64,000 nucleotides of DNA from contig JAUNDK010000005.1 of the NCBI GenBank assembly GCA_030526115.1, positions 1-64,000 on the forward strand. The letters are read 5' to 3'. This DNA comes from Clostridia bacterium. GTDB taxonomy: Bacteria > Bacillota > Clostridia > Oscillospirales > Acutalibacteraceae. The translations under genes were made by a program, and so were the position numbers. Of the stretch, positions 16,449 through 25,165 are shown piece after piece (positions within the stretch are counted from its first letter, which is position 1; every line of letters starts with the position of its first letter). The notes below the pieces were generated by a model. The model was not told where the DNA came from. It ran no database searches and saw only the letters and a list, made by a program, of their open reading frames with translations.

Positions 16449-19106
16449 ATGAGAACAAAAAAGATAACAGCTGTTGTTCTTAGCCTTATGCTGATTTTTT
16501 CCTGCTTCAGCGTATGTGGAATTACTGCTTTCGCAGAAACCAACATCGTGGCAGGCGACATTTCCTTTAACGGTTGGACCTATGATTACAGTTTTACCGT
16601 AAATGAAGTTGCCGACGGCACAGATGTTTATCTCGGATGCAATTCCGGTGAGATGCAGTTTCTGGCCGATTATACCACAGTAGGCGAGCTCAGCTACGGC
16701 TCAGGCGGATTTGAGGCATGGGCAACCGAAGGTGGCGGAATTTGCGTCAGATTACACCAGGGCGGCGACAGAACAATTCGCACAAAAGCAAAGATTAACG
16801 GAAGTATTGACGGCGCAAACACCGGTAAGTTTACAATTTCCGCAGGTTCTGCCTATGGCGAATACTGGGCTAACGGTAACCCGCCTGCAGACCCGTACAC
16901 TCCGCCTTCAACAAGCATCAGCTTTTCAACAGGTGTTCCGGGTGCGGTTGTAACACTTAACGGAAATCCCTCAGAGCCGGCAGGTGAAGACGGTATGGTT
17001 TATTTCAGCGGCCTCTCCAATTATGTTTCCTACACAGCTACATGTTCCGCAGAGGGTTACAGCTTCGAAAACCAGTCTTTCACTTTCTATATCGGTAATG
17101 CATTGATGGATAACGCGGGTGAGCAGGTAAAAATCGGCGAACCATACAGCCAGACCTTTACAGGCACACCTGAAACAGTCAAGGGTTCCGCAACATTCTA
17201 TATCGAGGGTGTTGAGTGGGGACAGTACAGCATCTGGAACGGTGACAGTTTCATAGGCAGCTATAACGGCGGTGATACAGCCGGTGACCTCGAGCTTGAT
17301 GTTGAATACACAGCAAAGCCGGGTGAAGAAGAGGGTTATGATGCAGACCCGGAATCAATAACATTTACCCTTACGTCAGAAAGACCTGATTATCCCGGTG
17401 AAGGTGAAGAATGCACTTTCACATATACGGAAAAAGAGTCCGAGCAGACAACAGGTACCGTTATCATTACAGTGAACGGAATTGAAAACGGACAGTATAT
17501 GATTAACGATGTTGCTTACAGCAGCGGAGAGGAATATACTCTCGATGCCGATGTTGTTTATGAGGCTTATCCCGTAACAGAAGGCTATGACGATTATACT
17601 GTGGATAAGAGTGTAATCAGCTTCAGCCTCAATGCCGATAACGGTTATTATTATGAGGATTCCTTTAATTTCACAGCTCCCGACACACCGGATCCGGAAC
17701 CTTCCGACGATCCCGAGCCGGAATCGTCAGATGATCCTGTTCCTCCTTCAACCACAACAATCGGAGTTACGGTTTTATGGGATGACAACGGCAACGAGCA
17801 TGGTGAAAGACCTGAAAGCCTTGATATGAATCTCTATGAGAACGGTTCATACATCGATACTCAGACAGTATCTGCCGATACATCGTGGGAGGCTTCATGG
17901 AGCGACCTTTCAGCTGACAATAATTATTACGTAGAGCCTGAGTTTGTTCCTGAGAACTATACTCTCGACGAGTATTATGATGAGGGTGCAAACACTCACG
18001 TGTTTACATTCACATATTCGGCACCGGATTCAACTCCTGAACCAAAGCCGACAAAGAAGCCTACACCTACTCCGGAACCGGCTGATGATCCTACTCCTGC
18101 CCCGGTAAAGACAAAAACAATCAACGCAACAATTTCATGGGATGATAATGACAATGCCGCAGGAAAAAGACCCGGTTCGGTAACTCTCACAAACTACGAG
18201 AACGGTGAATATTACGGCGATCTCTCAGCATCTGCCGATAACGGCTGGTTTGTCTCATGGACAGATTTACCTGAGTCAAATAAATACAAGGTTAAAATGG
18301 ACAATGTTCCTGCGGGATACAGTGCTTCAAGCTATCTTGACAAAGAATCCAAAACCTATGTGTTCACTCTTCAGTACACAGCTTCAGAGCCGACAGCTAC
18401 TCCGAAACCTCAGAACACACCAACTCCGGTGCCTCAGAATACTCCGACTCCCGCACCACAGAATACTCCAACTCCCGCACCTCAGAACACAGCAACTCCT
18501 GCTCCGTCTCAGACAAGAACAGTCGGTGTTGTAATTACATGGGAGGATAATTCCAACGAAAAGGGTGCAAGACCTCAGAGTGTTACAGCTCAGCTTATCG
18601 GCGGCGATGAGGTAAAGGATACAGCAGAGCTCAACTCCGGTAATTCATGGAGTGCAAGCTGGGAAAAGCTTTCACCTTATGTATCATGGAAAGTAAACCT
18701 CGCTTCTGTTCCTGAAGGATACAAAAAGACCACAAGCCTCAACGGCATGACATTCAATATCAAGCTTACATATGGCGCAAGTCAGAATGTCACACCGAAT
18801 CCGAACCAGGATACAGACCTTCACACTCCTGTTCCTACACCGGAACCCGATAACACAGCAAGACCTACATTTGCACCGGCTCCAAGCTCAAAGGCTTCTC
18901 CGAGCCCAAGCCCTGCCGGAACCGCAAATCAGAACAAAACATCTCCGTCCCCAAGTGCTACTCCGGAAGATAACGACAGCGAAGGCGGCAATAACCTCTT
19001 CCTCTGGATATGCATAGGCCTTATTATTCTTTCTGCGGTCGGTATTGTAGTTGTAATAACAATAACAGTAATTTCAGGCAGAAGAGCCAAAGGCGGCAGA
19101 CGATAA
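16449..19106 (+). CDS. Large Cna-B repeat cell-surface protein
   Basis: About 885 aa from the ATG at 16449; the in-frame ATG at 16437 touches the GGAAAGG ribosome site and cannot use it. Signal peptide 1-29 (MRTKK..., cleaved at AFA). Three Cna-B type domains near residues 435-524, 555-645 and 690-775 each begin with a WDDN/WEDN motif followed by RP (LWDDNGNEHGERPES, SWDDNDNAAGKRPGS, TWEDNSNEKGARPQS). They are joined by Pro/Thr-rich linkers (TPAPQNTPTPAP repeats). Two further related modules lie near 237-410. A C-terminal helix and RRAKGGRR tail anchor it; no LPxTG is present. Probably an adhesin or stalk protein. Confidence 0.8.
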   Translation: MRTKKITAVVLSLMLIFSCFSVCGITAFAETNIVAGDISFNGWTYDYSFTVNEVADGTDVYLGCNSGEMQFLADYTTVGELSYGSGGFEAWATEGGGICVRLHQGGDRTIRTKAKINGSIDGANTGKFTISAGSAYGEYWANGNPPADPYTPPSTSISFSTGVPGAVVTLNGNPSEPAGEDGMVYFSGLSNYVSYTATCSAEGYSFENQSFTFYIGNALMDNAGEQVKIGEPYSQTFTGTPETVKGSATFYIEGVEWGQYSIWNGDSFIGSYNGGDTAGDLELDVEYTAKPGEEEGYDADPESITFTLTSERPDYPGEGEECTFTYTEKESEQTTGTVIITVNGIENGQYMINDVAYSSGEEYTLDADVVYEAYPVTEGYDDYTVDKSVISFSLNADNGYYYEDSFNFTAPDTPDPEPSDDPEPESSDDPVPPSTTTIGVTVLWDDNGNEHGERPESLDMNLYENGSYIDTQTVSADTSWEASWSDLSADNNYYVEPEFVPENYTLDEYYDEGANTHVFTFTYSAPDSTPEPKPTKKPTPTPEPADDPTPAPVKTKTINATISWDDNDNAAGKRPGSVTLTNYENGEYYGDLSASADNGWFVSWTDLPESNKYKVKMDNVPAGYSASSYLDKESKTYVFTLQYTASEPTATPKPQNTPTPVPQNTPTPAPQNTPTPAPQNTATPAPSQTRTVGVVITWEDNSNEKGARPQSVTAQLIGGDEVKDTAELNSGNSWSASWEKLSPYVSWKVNLASVPEGYKKTTSLNGMTFNIKLTYGASQNVTPNPNQDTDLHTPVPTPEPDNTARPTFAPAPSSKASPSPSPAGTANQNKTSPSPSATPEDNDSEGGNNLFLWICIGLIILSAVGIVVVITITVISGRRAKGGRR

Positions 19107-19115
19107 ATAAAAATG

Positions 19116-19145
19116 TCCCGGCATCGTAAGGTGCCGGGATTTTTC
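19116..19145 (+). terminator. Terminator
   Basis: TCCCGGCA tcgtaagg TGCCGGGA followed by TTTTTCG. Confidence 0.85.
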
Positions 19146-19290
19146 GTATATTGGGAAAATCATCGAGATAAACCGCATAAAATCAAAGATTATGTAAAAT
19201 ACAAAGGTATAAATTTCTTTTTGAGAAATTTATAATCAGTAATACATGATATTATAACATATCACGCTTATATACTGAAATTTATACTAA

Positions 19291-19887
19291 ATGAGATTTA
19301 TGAAAAAAGAAAAAACAAAGCGTCAGATCTATATTAAAGCCCTGTCGGTACTGCTCATGGTTATGGTTCTTGCAGGACTTCTGGTACTCGTCAAATCCTA
19401 TTTTGACGGCAAGTTCAACTCCATAGACAGCTTTCAGGAATATATCGAGGGGTTCGGTGCATTCGGACCTGTATTTCTCACTGTTTTTCAGGCAGCTCAG
19501 GTTGTGTTGCCTGTTCTGCCGGGATTTTTGGGCTGTGCCGTAGGCACGGTTATGTTCGGTCCTGTGGTGGGGTTCATATGTAACTATGTGGGAATAAGTG
19601 CAGGCTCGATAATTGCGTATTTCCTCGCAAGAAAATACGGTACACCGCTTATCAGAGACCTGTTCCATGGTGAGAAATACAAAAAATACATAGAGTGGGC
19701 GGCAAGAAGCAAAACCTATACATCGTTTCTTTTTATGGCGATGGTTCTGCCGCTTTTTCCCGATGACTTTTTCTGTTACCTTACCGGGCTTACAAACATG
19801 AAGCCAAAGAAATTTATATGGATTATTATACTGGGAAAACCCTGGTGCATACTGGCATACAGCTTAGGTTTTGCCCTCATTGATTAA
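19291..19887 (+). CDS. VTT/TVP38-family membrane protein (DedA superfamily)
   Basis: A 198-aa protein with five or six helices and the VTT-domain core VLPVLPGFLGCAVGTVMFGP and GISAGSIIAYFLARKYG, containing the re-entrant-loop glycines. The superfamily is associated with lipid scrambling or flipping across membranes. It is followed after a few bases by pssA and then psd, so a role in moving phosphatidylserine, phosphatidylethanolamine or a related lipid is a reasonable inference. The start is uncertain: ATG at 19291 or the in-frame ATG at 19300, neither with a clear ribosome site. Confidence 0.8.
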   Translation: MRFMKKEKTKRQIYIKALSVLLMVMVLAGLLVLVKSYFDGKFNSIDSFQEYIEGFGAFGPVFLTVFQAAQVVLPVLPGFLGCAVGTVMFGPVVGFICNYVGISAGSIIAYFLARKYGTPLIRDLFHGEKYKKYIEWAARSKTYTSFLFMAMVLPLFPDDFFCYLTGLTNMKPKKFIWIIILGKPWCILAYSLGFALID

Positions 19888-19902
19888 AGGAGATTGTGTG
19901 AA

Positions 19903-20547
19903 ATGAAACACGAGGAGAAGCTCTTAGGATATTACAACTATACGGTTGTACTTACATACATAGGAATGCTTACGGGTTTTATGGGCATAGCCTATGCTTT
20001 CGAGGGCAGAGTTACTGCTGCGATAGTATGCCTTATGGTGGCAGGTTTCTGCGATATGTTCGACGGTGCCATAGCATCCACAAAAAAGGACAGAACCGCA
20101 TGTGAAAAAAACTTCGGTATTCAGATAGACTCTTTAAGTGACCTTATCTGTTTCGGTGTTCTGCCGGGAATAACAGTTTATTCAATGAGCGGGAAAAACG
20201 CTCTTACCCTTACCGTAAGTGCAATGTTTGTTCTCTGTGGACTTATCCGCCTTGCTTACTTTAATGTTGACGAGCAGGAGAGACAGAAAACTCAGGCAGG
20301 CCCGAGAAGTGTATATTACGGTTTACCGATAACCATGTCCGCGATTTTCGTTCCGCTGGTTTACGGTTTTGCAAAGCTTATTAAGCTGAATGCATTTATT
20401 CCGCTTACTGTGGCTCTTCTGATAATGGGTGTAATGTATATACTTCCGTTCAGACTTAAAAAGCCGCATCTTTTCGGTAAAATCTGTATGGTTCTTGCGG
20501 GTGTGGCAGAGCTTGTTCTCATGATTTTTGCCTGCATGGATGTGTAA
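19903..20547 (+). CDS. pssA: CDP-diacylglycerol-serine O-phosphatidyltransferase
   Basis: About 214 aa from the ATG at 19903 (AAAGGAG 10 nt upstream; the in-frame TTG at 19894 is too close). Membrane enzyme that makes phosphatidylserine from CDP-diacylglycerol and serine. The CDP-alcohol phosphatidyltransferase motif is present as DMFDGAIAS...GIQIDSLSD. The Arg that normally follows DGxxA (DGxxAR) is Ser here, an unusual change. It precedes psd by 3 bp, giving a complete serine-to-ethanolamine lipid route. Confidence 0.88.
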   Translation: MKHEEKLLGYYNYTVVLTYIGMLTGFMGIAYAFEGRVTAAIVCLMVAGFCDMFDGAIASTKKDRTACEKNFGIQIDSLSDLICFGVLPGITVYSMSGKNALTLTVSAMFVLCGLIRLAYFNVDEQERQKTQAGPRSVYYGLPITMSAIFVPLVYGFAKLIKLNAFIPLTVALLIMGVMYILPFRLKKPHLFGKICMVLAGVAELVLMIFACMDV

Positions 20548-20550
20548 GCT

Positions 20551-21369
20551 ATGGGAATTGATATATTTTATAAGAATGCCTTTGGGCGTTTTATGATAAA
20601 GTTCTTTCAGAAGGCAGGTTTGTTCAGTTTTGCGAGCTTTCTGATGAAAACCCGACTGTCAAAATGTTGGGTTCCGAAATACATCGAAAATAACCATATA
20701 GACATGAGCGAATTCGAGGGTATGGAGTTTAACTCCTTTGCGGAGTTCTTTGGCAGAAAGAGGGAGAATATTCCCTTTGATATGCGAAAGAACGTGCTTG
20801 CAAGCCCATGTGACAGCCTTCTCTCTGTTTTTGAAATCACCGAGGATATGAATATTCCCATGAAGGGATCTCACTACAGATTTGAGGATATCATCCCAAA
20901 CAAAAAGACAGCCGAAAAGTACAATGGCGGTATGTGCCTGGTGTTCCGACTTCAGGCGAGTGACTATCATCACTTCTGTGCTTTTGATAATCTGGAGCTT
21001 AAAGAGACCCACTATATCCCGGGTTTACTGCACAGTGTTCAGCCCATAGCCATTGAGAGCTGTCCTGTTTACAGACTCAACCGCAGGTGGTGGAGTGTGA
21101 TTGAAACCGAGAACTTCGGCGAGGTTCTTCAGGTGGAAATCGGAGCCATGATGGTTGGCGGTGTCACTTTTGCAAGGGATAAGGGAAGCTTTACCAAAGG
21201 TGAGGAATTCGGTAATTTTGAGCTTTGCGGCTCCACAATAGTGCTTATTGTTTCCAAAGAGTTTAAAGAAAAATTCAGGTTCTATGATAAGTTTCTTAAA
21301 GCCGAAAGCGAAGAAGTAGCCATAAAAATCGGTGAAGGTCTGGGCGAAATAAACAGCCAAACAAATTGA
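20551..21369 (+). CDS. psd: Phosphatidylserine decarboxylase proenzyme
   Basis: A 272-aa pyruvoyl enzyme that converts phosphatidylserine to phosphatidylethanolamine at the membrane. The catalytic Asp lies in ASPCDSLL, the His in SDYHHF, and the self-cleavage site is ELCGSTIVL, where the Ser becomes the pyruvoyl group (LGST is the usual form; CGST here). It is the last gene of the VTT-pssA-psd operon, which ends in a strong terminator. A second, secreted PSD-like protein is encoded at 49119. Confidence 0.92.
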   Translation: MGIDIFYKNAFGRFMIKFFQKAGLFSFASFLMKTRLSKCWVPKYIENNHIDMSEFEGMEFNSFAEFFGRKRENIPFDMRKNVLASPCDSLLSVFEITEDMNIPMKGSHYRFEDIIPNKKTAEKYNGGMCLVFRLQASDYHHFCAFDNLELKETHYIPGLLHSVQPIAIESCPVYRLNRRWWSVIETENFGEVLQVEIGAMMVGGVTFARDKGSFTKGEEFGNFELCGSTIVLIVSKEFKEKFRFYDKFLKAESEEVAIKIGEGLGEINSQTN

Positions 21370-21373
21370 CAGT

Positions 21374-21412
21374 AAATCCCTTATACAGCCTCAATTGTAT
21401 AAGGGATTTTTA
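21374..21412 (+). terminator. Terminator of the phospholipid operon
   Basis: Perfect 14-bp stem AAATCCCTTATACA/TGTATAAGGGATTT, tail TTAAAT. Confidence 0.9.
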
Positions 21413-21433
21413 AATAAATATTAGGAGTTCAGT

Positions 21434-22807
21434 ATGATTGCAGAATTAAACAAAGTTGTAAACGACTTTATCTGGGGTGTGCCGGCCATGGTGTGCATTA
21501 TCGGTGTTGGCCTTTACCTCAGTATAAGGACAGGGTTTATTCAGGTAAGAAAATTCCCGCTTGCCCTGAAAAGCACAGTGGGAAAGATTTTCAAAAAGCA
21601 GGAAGCATCCGACGGTGCAATGACACCGTTCCAGGCGGTGTGTACCGCATTGGCGGCAACGGTAGGCACAGGTAATATTGCAGGTGTTGCCGGAGCCATA
21701 GCCATAGGCGGTCCGGGTGCTGTGTTCTGGATGTGGTGCTCCGCACTTCTCGGTATGTGCACAAAGTTCTGTGAGGTTACTCTTGCGGTAATGTTCAGAG
21801 AGAAAAACAATCAGGGTGAGTATGTCGGCGGACCTATGTACTACATAAAGAACGGTCTTGGGAAAAAGTGGTACTGGCTTGCGGCTTTATATTCACTCTT
21901 CGGAGTTCTCACCGTTTTCGGTACAGGTAATGCAACTTAGGTTAACACCATTACAACAGCATTGGATACTGCTTTCACCCAGTACGGATTTAAAATCACA
22001 GATACAACAAACCTTATCATAGGTGTAATCATAGCAATGATGGTTGCCATGGTTCTTCTCGGCGGAATTAAGAGAATCGGCAGTGTAACAGAGAAGCTTG
22101 TTCCGTTCATGGCTTTCCTGTATGTTGCTCTGGCAATAGGTGTTGTTGTAATTAACTACGACAGTATTCCCGGTGTATTCAAGTCCATTTTTGTGGGAGC
22201 ATTCAATCCAAGAGCATTTACAGGCGGTGCTGTCGGTACTCTTTTTCTCAGTATGAAAAAGGGTGTGTCCCGTGGTATTTTCAGTAACGAGGCAGGTCTC
22301 GGTACAGGTTCAATCGCTCATGCATGTGCGGACACAAAGGATCCGGTTAAGCAGGGCCTTTTCGGTATTTTTGAGGTTTTCACAGATACCATCGTAATCT
22401 GCACACTCACAGCCCTTGTTATCCTCTGCAGCGGTAATGGTGTTGTATATGGTAAGGCTGCGGGAGCAGAGCTTACAATCGGTGGTTTTACATCTACTTA
22501 CGGTAGCTGGGTAAGCATATTCACAGCGGTTGCCCTTTGCTGTTTCGCATTCTCAACAATCATCGGCTGGGGACTTTACGGATCCCGCTGTGTTGAGTTC
22601 CTTTTCCGCACAGACAAGGCAACAAGACCATTCCTTGTAATTTATTCTTTCGTTGCGGTTCTCGGTGCTACTGTTGACCTCGGTCTTCTCTGGGACATTG
22701 CAGACACATTCAATGGCCTCATGGTTATTCCTAACCTCATTGCACTTTTCCTCTTAGGCGGAGTTGTGGTGCAGAAGGTTAAGGGAATGGATGAGCATAA
22801 ACTCTGA
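21434..22807 (+). pseudogene. alsT: Alanine/glycine:Na+ symporter (AGCS) gene interrupted by one amber codon
   Basis: The reading frame runs from ATG 21434 to TGA 22807 with a single in-frame TAG at 21938-21940. Before it the protein ends FGTGNAT; after it, in the same frame, it resumes VNTITTALDTAF. In AGCS transporters this place is a conserved GN..Q.N motif, so a CAG (Gln) codon appears to have become TAG. Everything else looks intact (GNIAGVAGAIAIGGPGAVFW, RGIFSNEAGLGTGS, WGLYGSRC). The downstream part has only a TTG with no ribosome site. It is either a fresh pseudogene, a read-through gene or a sequence error. Confidence 0.85.
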
Positions 22808-22817
22808 TAATCATTCG

Positions 22818-22854
22818 GCGATGGGATTTACGTCCTGTCGCCTTTTCTCTTTTG
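22818..22854 (+). terminator. Terminator
   Basis: GGCGATGGGA/TCCTGTCGCC stem, then TTTTCTCTTTT. Confidence 0.75.
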
Positions 22855-22908
22855 TTATAATACATAAATAGAAAAATGAGATGGGCTTATCTTCGGTATA
22901 TTGTCCTA

Positions 22909-22937
22909 TTGTTAGATTTTAACAAAAGTGATACAAT
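22909..22937 (+). promoter_or_regulatory. Promoter of the small membrane protein gene
   Basis: TTGTTA, 17-bp spacer, TACAAT, 36 bp before the ATG. Confidence 0.5.
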
Positions 22938-22973
22938 AATTTTGACTTTATAAATAAACGGAGAACAGTCAAT

Positions 22974-23267
22974 ATGAATTACTTTTACGGTATTATGTTC
23001 ATACTTATCGGTCTTATGCTGGCCGTTAAGCAGAGAAAAGAAAATAAGATTTTCATTCCTCTCGGTATCTATTTTATTCTTGTTGGTGGATGCTGGATTG
23101 CCAGTGCAATCTATCCTTCAGGAGTTTTCACTCTGATAATCAAGGGTCTGAGCGCACTTGCCCTTGTTCTGTGTCTGGTGTTCATCTATCGCAACAGACT
23201 TTTCAGAAACAAAGAGGCAACTCCCGAGGAAAAGCCAAAGAGCAGAGACGATTCAGGTTTATTCTAA
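22974..23267 (+). CDS. Small hypothetical membrane protein
   Basis: A 97-aa protein with three hydrophobic segments (FYGIMFILIGLMLAV, FIPLGIYFILVGGCWIASAI, GLSALALVLCLVFIY) and a charged C-terminal tail. I do not recognise a family. The ribosome site CGGAGA is well placed. It lies 27 bp before the AEC carrier gene and could be a partner of it. Confidence 0.65.
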   Translation: MNYFYGIMFILIGLMLAVKQRKENKIFIPLGIYFILVGGCWIASAIYPSGVFTLIIKGLSALALVLCLVFIYRNRLFRNKEATPEEKPKSRDDSGLF

Positions 23268-23294
23268 AATTAATATATTTAAGAGGTATAAAAA

Positions 23295-24239
23295 ATGGTA
23301 GCGTTTTTAACATCACTTCTTAAGGTGGCAATTATGCTCATCCTTATAGCTGTGGGTTGGATACTCTCTAAAAAAGAGATGATAAGCGATAAGGGAAGCA
23401 AAGATATTACAAATCTTCTTGTATATATTGTAGCTCCATGCCTTACAATTTCATCCTTTGCCAATGCGGACACATCCACAGTAACAGGCAGAAACCTTGT
23501 GCTTTCCCTTGTCGGTGCCATTGCCGCCATGGGTCTTGCCATTGCCATAAGCTTTCTCTTTTACGGAAAAGCTGCGGATGAGGCCAAGAGAGTTATCCGT
23601 TTTTCCATAGTTTTCTCTAACTGTGGATTTATGGGCATGCCACTTGTTCAGAGCATTATCGGTAATCAGGCTGTTGTTTACTGTACATTGTTCATCGGTG
23701 TTTTCAACTTCCTCTCCTGGACCTACGGTTACACCATGATGAGCACAGGTAACACCTCTTTTAAAGACACCCTCAAAAAGGCTATACTCAACCCGGGTAC
23801 CATAGGTCTTGCGGCAGGTCTTGCGGTGTTCTTCCTGAAGCTTAAACTCCCAGAGGTTATCGAGGCTCCTATCACTTACTTCGGTGCGCTTAACACTCCG
23901 CTTGCCATGGTTATTGTCGGTAATAATATCTCCAAGGTAAGATTCCGTGATATACTCACAGACAAGAGAGTTTACATTGTTTCTTTCATAAGACTTGTAA
24001 TCGCTCCGGCATTAGTACTTCCCGTACTTTGCCTTTTAGGTTCTGAGCATGATGTTTTCCTGACAACTGTGCTTCAGGCGGCGGCTCCCGTTGCGGCAAA
24101 CTCCGTAATTTTTGCGGTTATGTTCGGCAGAGATGCAAAGCTTGCTTCAAAGCTGGTTGCGGGATCCACTATACTTTCACTTATCACCATTCCGATATTT
24201 ACCATGCTGAGCGAAGAACTCATCAGAATATTCTGCTAA
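23295..24239 (+). CDS. AEC-family transporter (auxin efflux carrier type)
   Basis: A 314-aa, ten-helix membrane protein with the AEC internal repeat. Recognisable segments are YIVAPCLTISSFAN, FSNCGFMGMPLVQSIIGN, and near the C-terminus LQAAAPVAANSVIFAVMFGRD. Bacterial members carry malate, lactate or other organic acids, or unknown substrates. It is flanked by two small genes with good ribosome sites, probably one transcript. Confidence 0.82.
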   Translation: MVAFLTSLLKVAIMLILIAVGWILSKKEMISDKGSKDITNLLVYIVAPCLTISSFANADTSTVTGRNLVLSLVGAIAAMGLAIAISFLFYGKAADEAKRVIRFSIVFSNCGFMGMPLVQSIIGNQAVVYCTLFIGVFNFLSWTYGYTMMSTGNTSFKDTLKKAILNPGTIGLAAGLAVFFLKLKLPEVIEAPITYFGALNTPLAMVIVGNNISKVRFRDILTDKRVYIVSFIRLVIAPALVLPVLCLLGSEHDVFLTTVLQAAAPVAANSVIFAVMFGRDAKLASKLVAGSTILSLITIPIFTMLSEELIRIFC

Positions 24240-24251
24240 AGGAGAATTACT

Positions 24252-24425
24252 ATGGGACCATATTACTACAGAGTAGAGAGCATTAACGGAGATTACGCAT
24301 ATCTTCGCAGAACAGACATAGTTGATAACGGCGAGCCTTTTATGATCGCCCTTGCACTTCTTCCTGACGGAGTAGATATCGGTACAGAACTCCTCTGGGA
24401 AAACCTTATGTACACAATTCTCTGA
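24252..24425 (+). CDS. Small conserved-looking protein, 57 aa
   Basis: A short frame, ATG 24252 to TGA 24425, with AAAGGAG seven nt upstream, right after the AEC stop. It starts MGPYYYRVESINGDYAYLRR and ends in a hydrophobic/acidic stretch with LLPDGVDIGTELLWENLMYTIL. The even spread of amino acids and perfect ribosome site argue for a real gene. The fold could be a small beta barrel. Function unknown. Confidence 0.65.
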   Translation: MGPYYYRVESINGDYAYLRRTDIVDNGEPFMIALALLPDGVDIGTELLWENLMYTIL

Positions 24426-24480
24426 TATAAAACCGGAACCACTATTATAAAATACTATTTGAAAGACGAGGACACATACT

Positions 24481-25113
24481 ATGTATATAGCACCATCGGT
24501 TCTTGCCGCAGATTTTGCAAACCTTCACAATGAAATGAAGAGAGTCGGCACAGCGGATTACATCCACCTTGATGTTATGGACGGTCATTTTGTTCCTAAC
24601 ATTTCCTTCGGTTTCCCTGTAATAAAGGGAATAAGAAAGAGCACAGAGGTTCCTTTCGATGTTCACCTCATGATAAGCCATCCTTTACAGTATCTTGATA
24701 ACTGCAAAGATGCCGGTGCGGATGTTGTTTCTTTCCATGTGGAATGTGACGACGATGCAAACGAGGTTATCGACAGAATGATCGAGCTCGGTTTAAAGCC
24801 TGCGGTTGCAGTCAAGCCGGGAACAGACATCGAGAGCATTTTCCCATTCATCGAGAAATACGGCGAGAAGCTCTACATGGTTCTTGTAATGACAGTTGAG
24901 CCTGGATTCGGCGGTCAGAAGTTCATGCCTGACATGATGAACAAGGTAAAGGCATTAAAGGCAAAGTACCCGGAACTCTTAGTTGAGGTTGACGGCGGTG
25001 TAAACGAGGAAACAATCGACACATGCCGTGAGGCAGGAGTAGACATCTGCGTAGCAGGTACAGCGGTATTCGGCGCTGAAGACCCTGCTGATGCCATTGC
25101 AAAGCTCAGATAA
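24481..25113 (+). CDS. rpe: Ribulose-phosphate 3-epimerase
   Basis: A 210-aa TIM-barrel enzyme that interconverts ribulose 5-phosphate and xylulose 5-phosphate in the pentose phosphate pathway. Family signatures: LDVMDGHFVPNISFG, DVHLMI, VEPGFGGQKF (phosphate loop) and VDGGVN, with the catalytic Asp pair and metal-binding His residues. Length is usual. A strong bidirectional terminator follows. Confidence 0.95.
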   Translation: MYIAPSVLAADFANLHNEMKRVGTADYIHLDVMDGHFVPNISFGFPVIKGIRKSTEVPFDVHLMISHPLQYLDNCKDAGADVVSFHVECDDDANEVIDRMIELGLKPAVAVKPGTDIESIFPFIEKYGEKLYMVLVMTVEPGFGGQKFMPDMMNKVKALKAKYPELLVEVDGGVNEETIDTCREAGVDICVAGTAVFGAEDPADAIAKLR

Positions 25114-25126
25114 AATATCAAAACAA

Positions 25127-25165
25127 AAGCTCTGTGCAGATTCAGAATGCACAGAGCTTAATTTA
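25127..25165. terminator. Bidirectional terminator
   Basis: Perfect 12-bp stem AAGCTCTGTGCA/TGCACAGAGCTT with A/T tails, between convergent rpe and the glycosylase gene. Confidence 0.9.

Noticed and set aside
21938-21940. TAG as a recoded sense codon (pyrrolysine or stop reassignment)
   Set aside because: TAG ends the alarmone synthetase at 62483, no recoding element is visible, and the lost residue is a Gln one base away; a point mutation or suppression is simpler.
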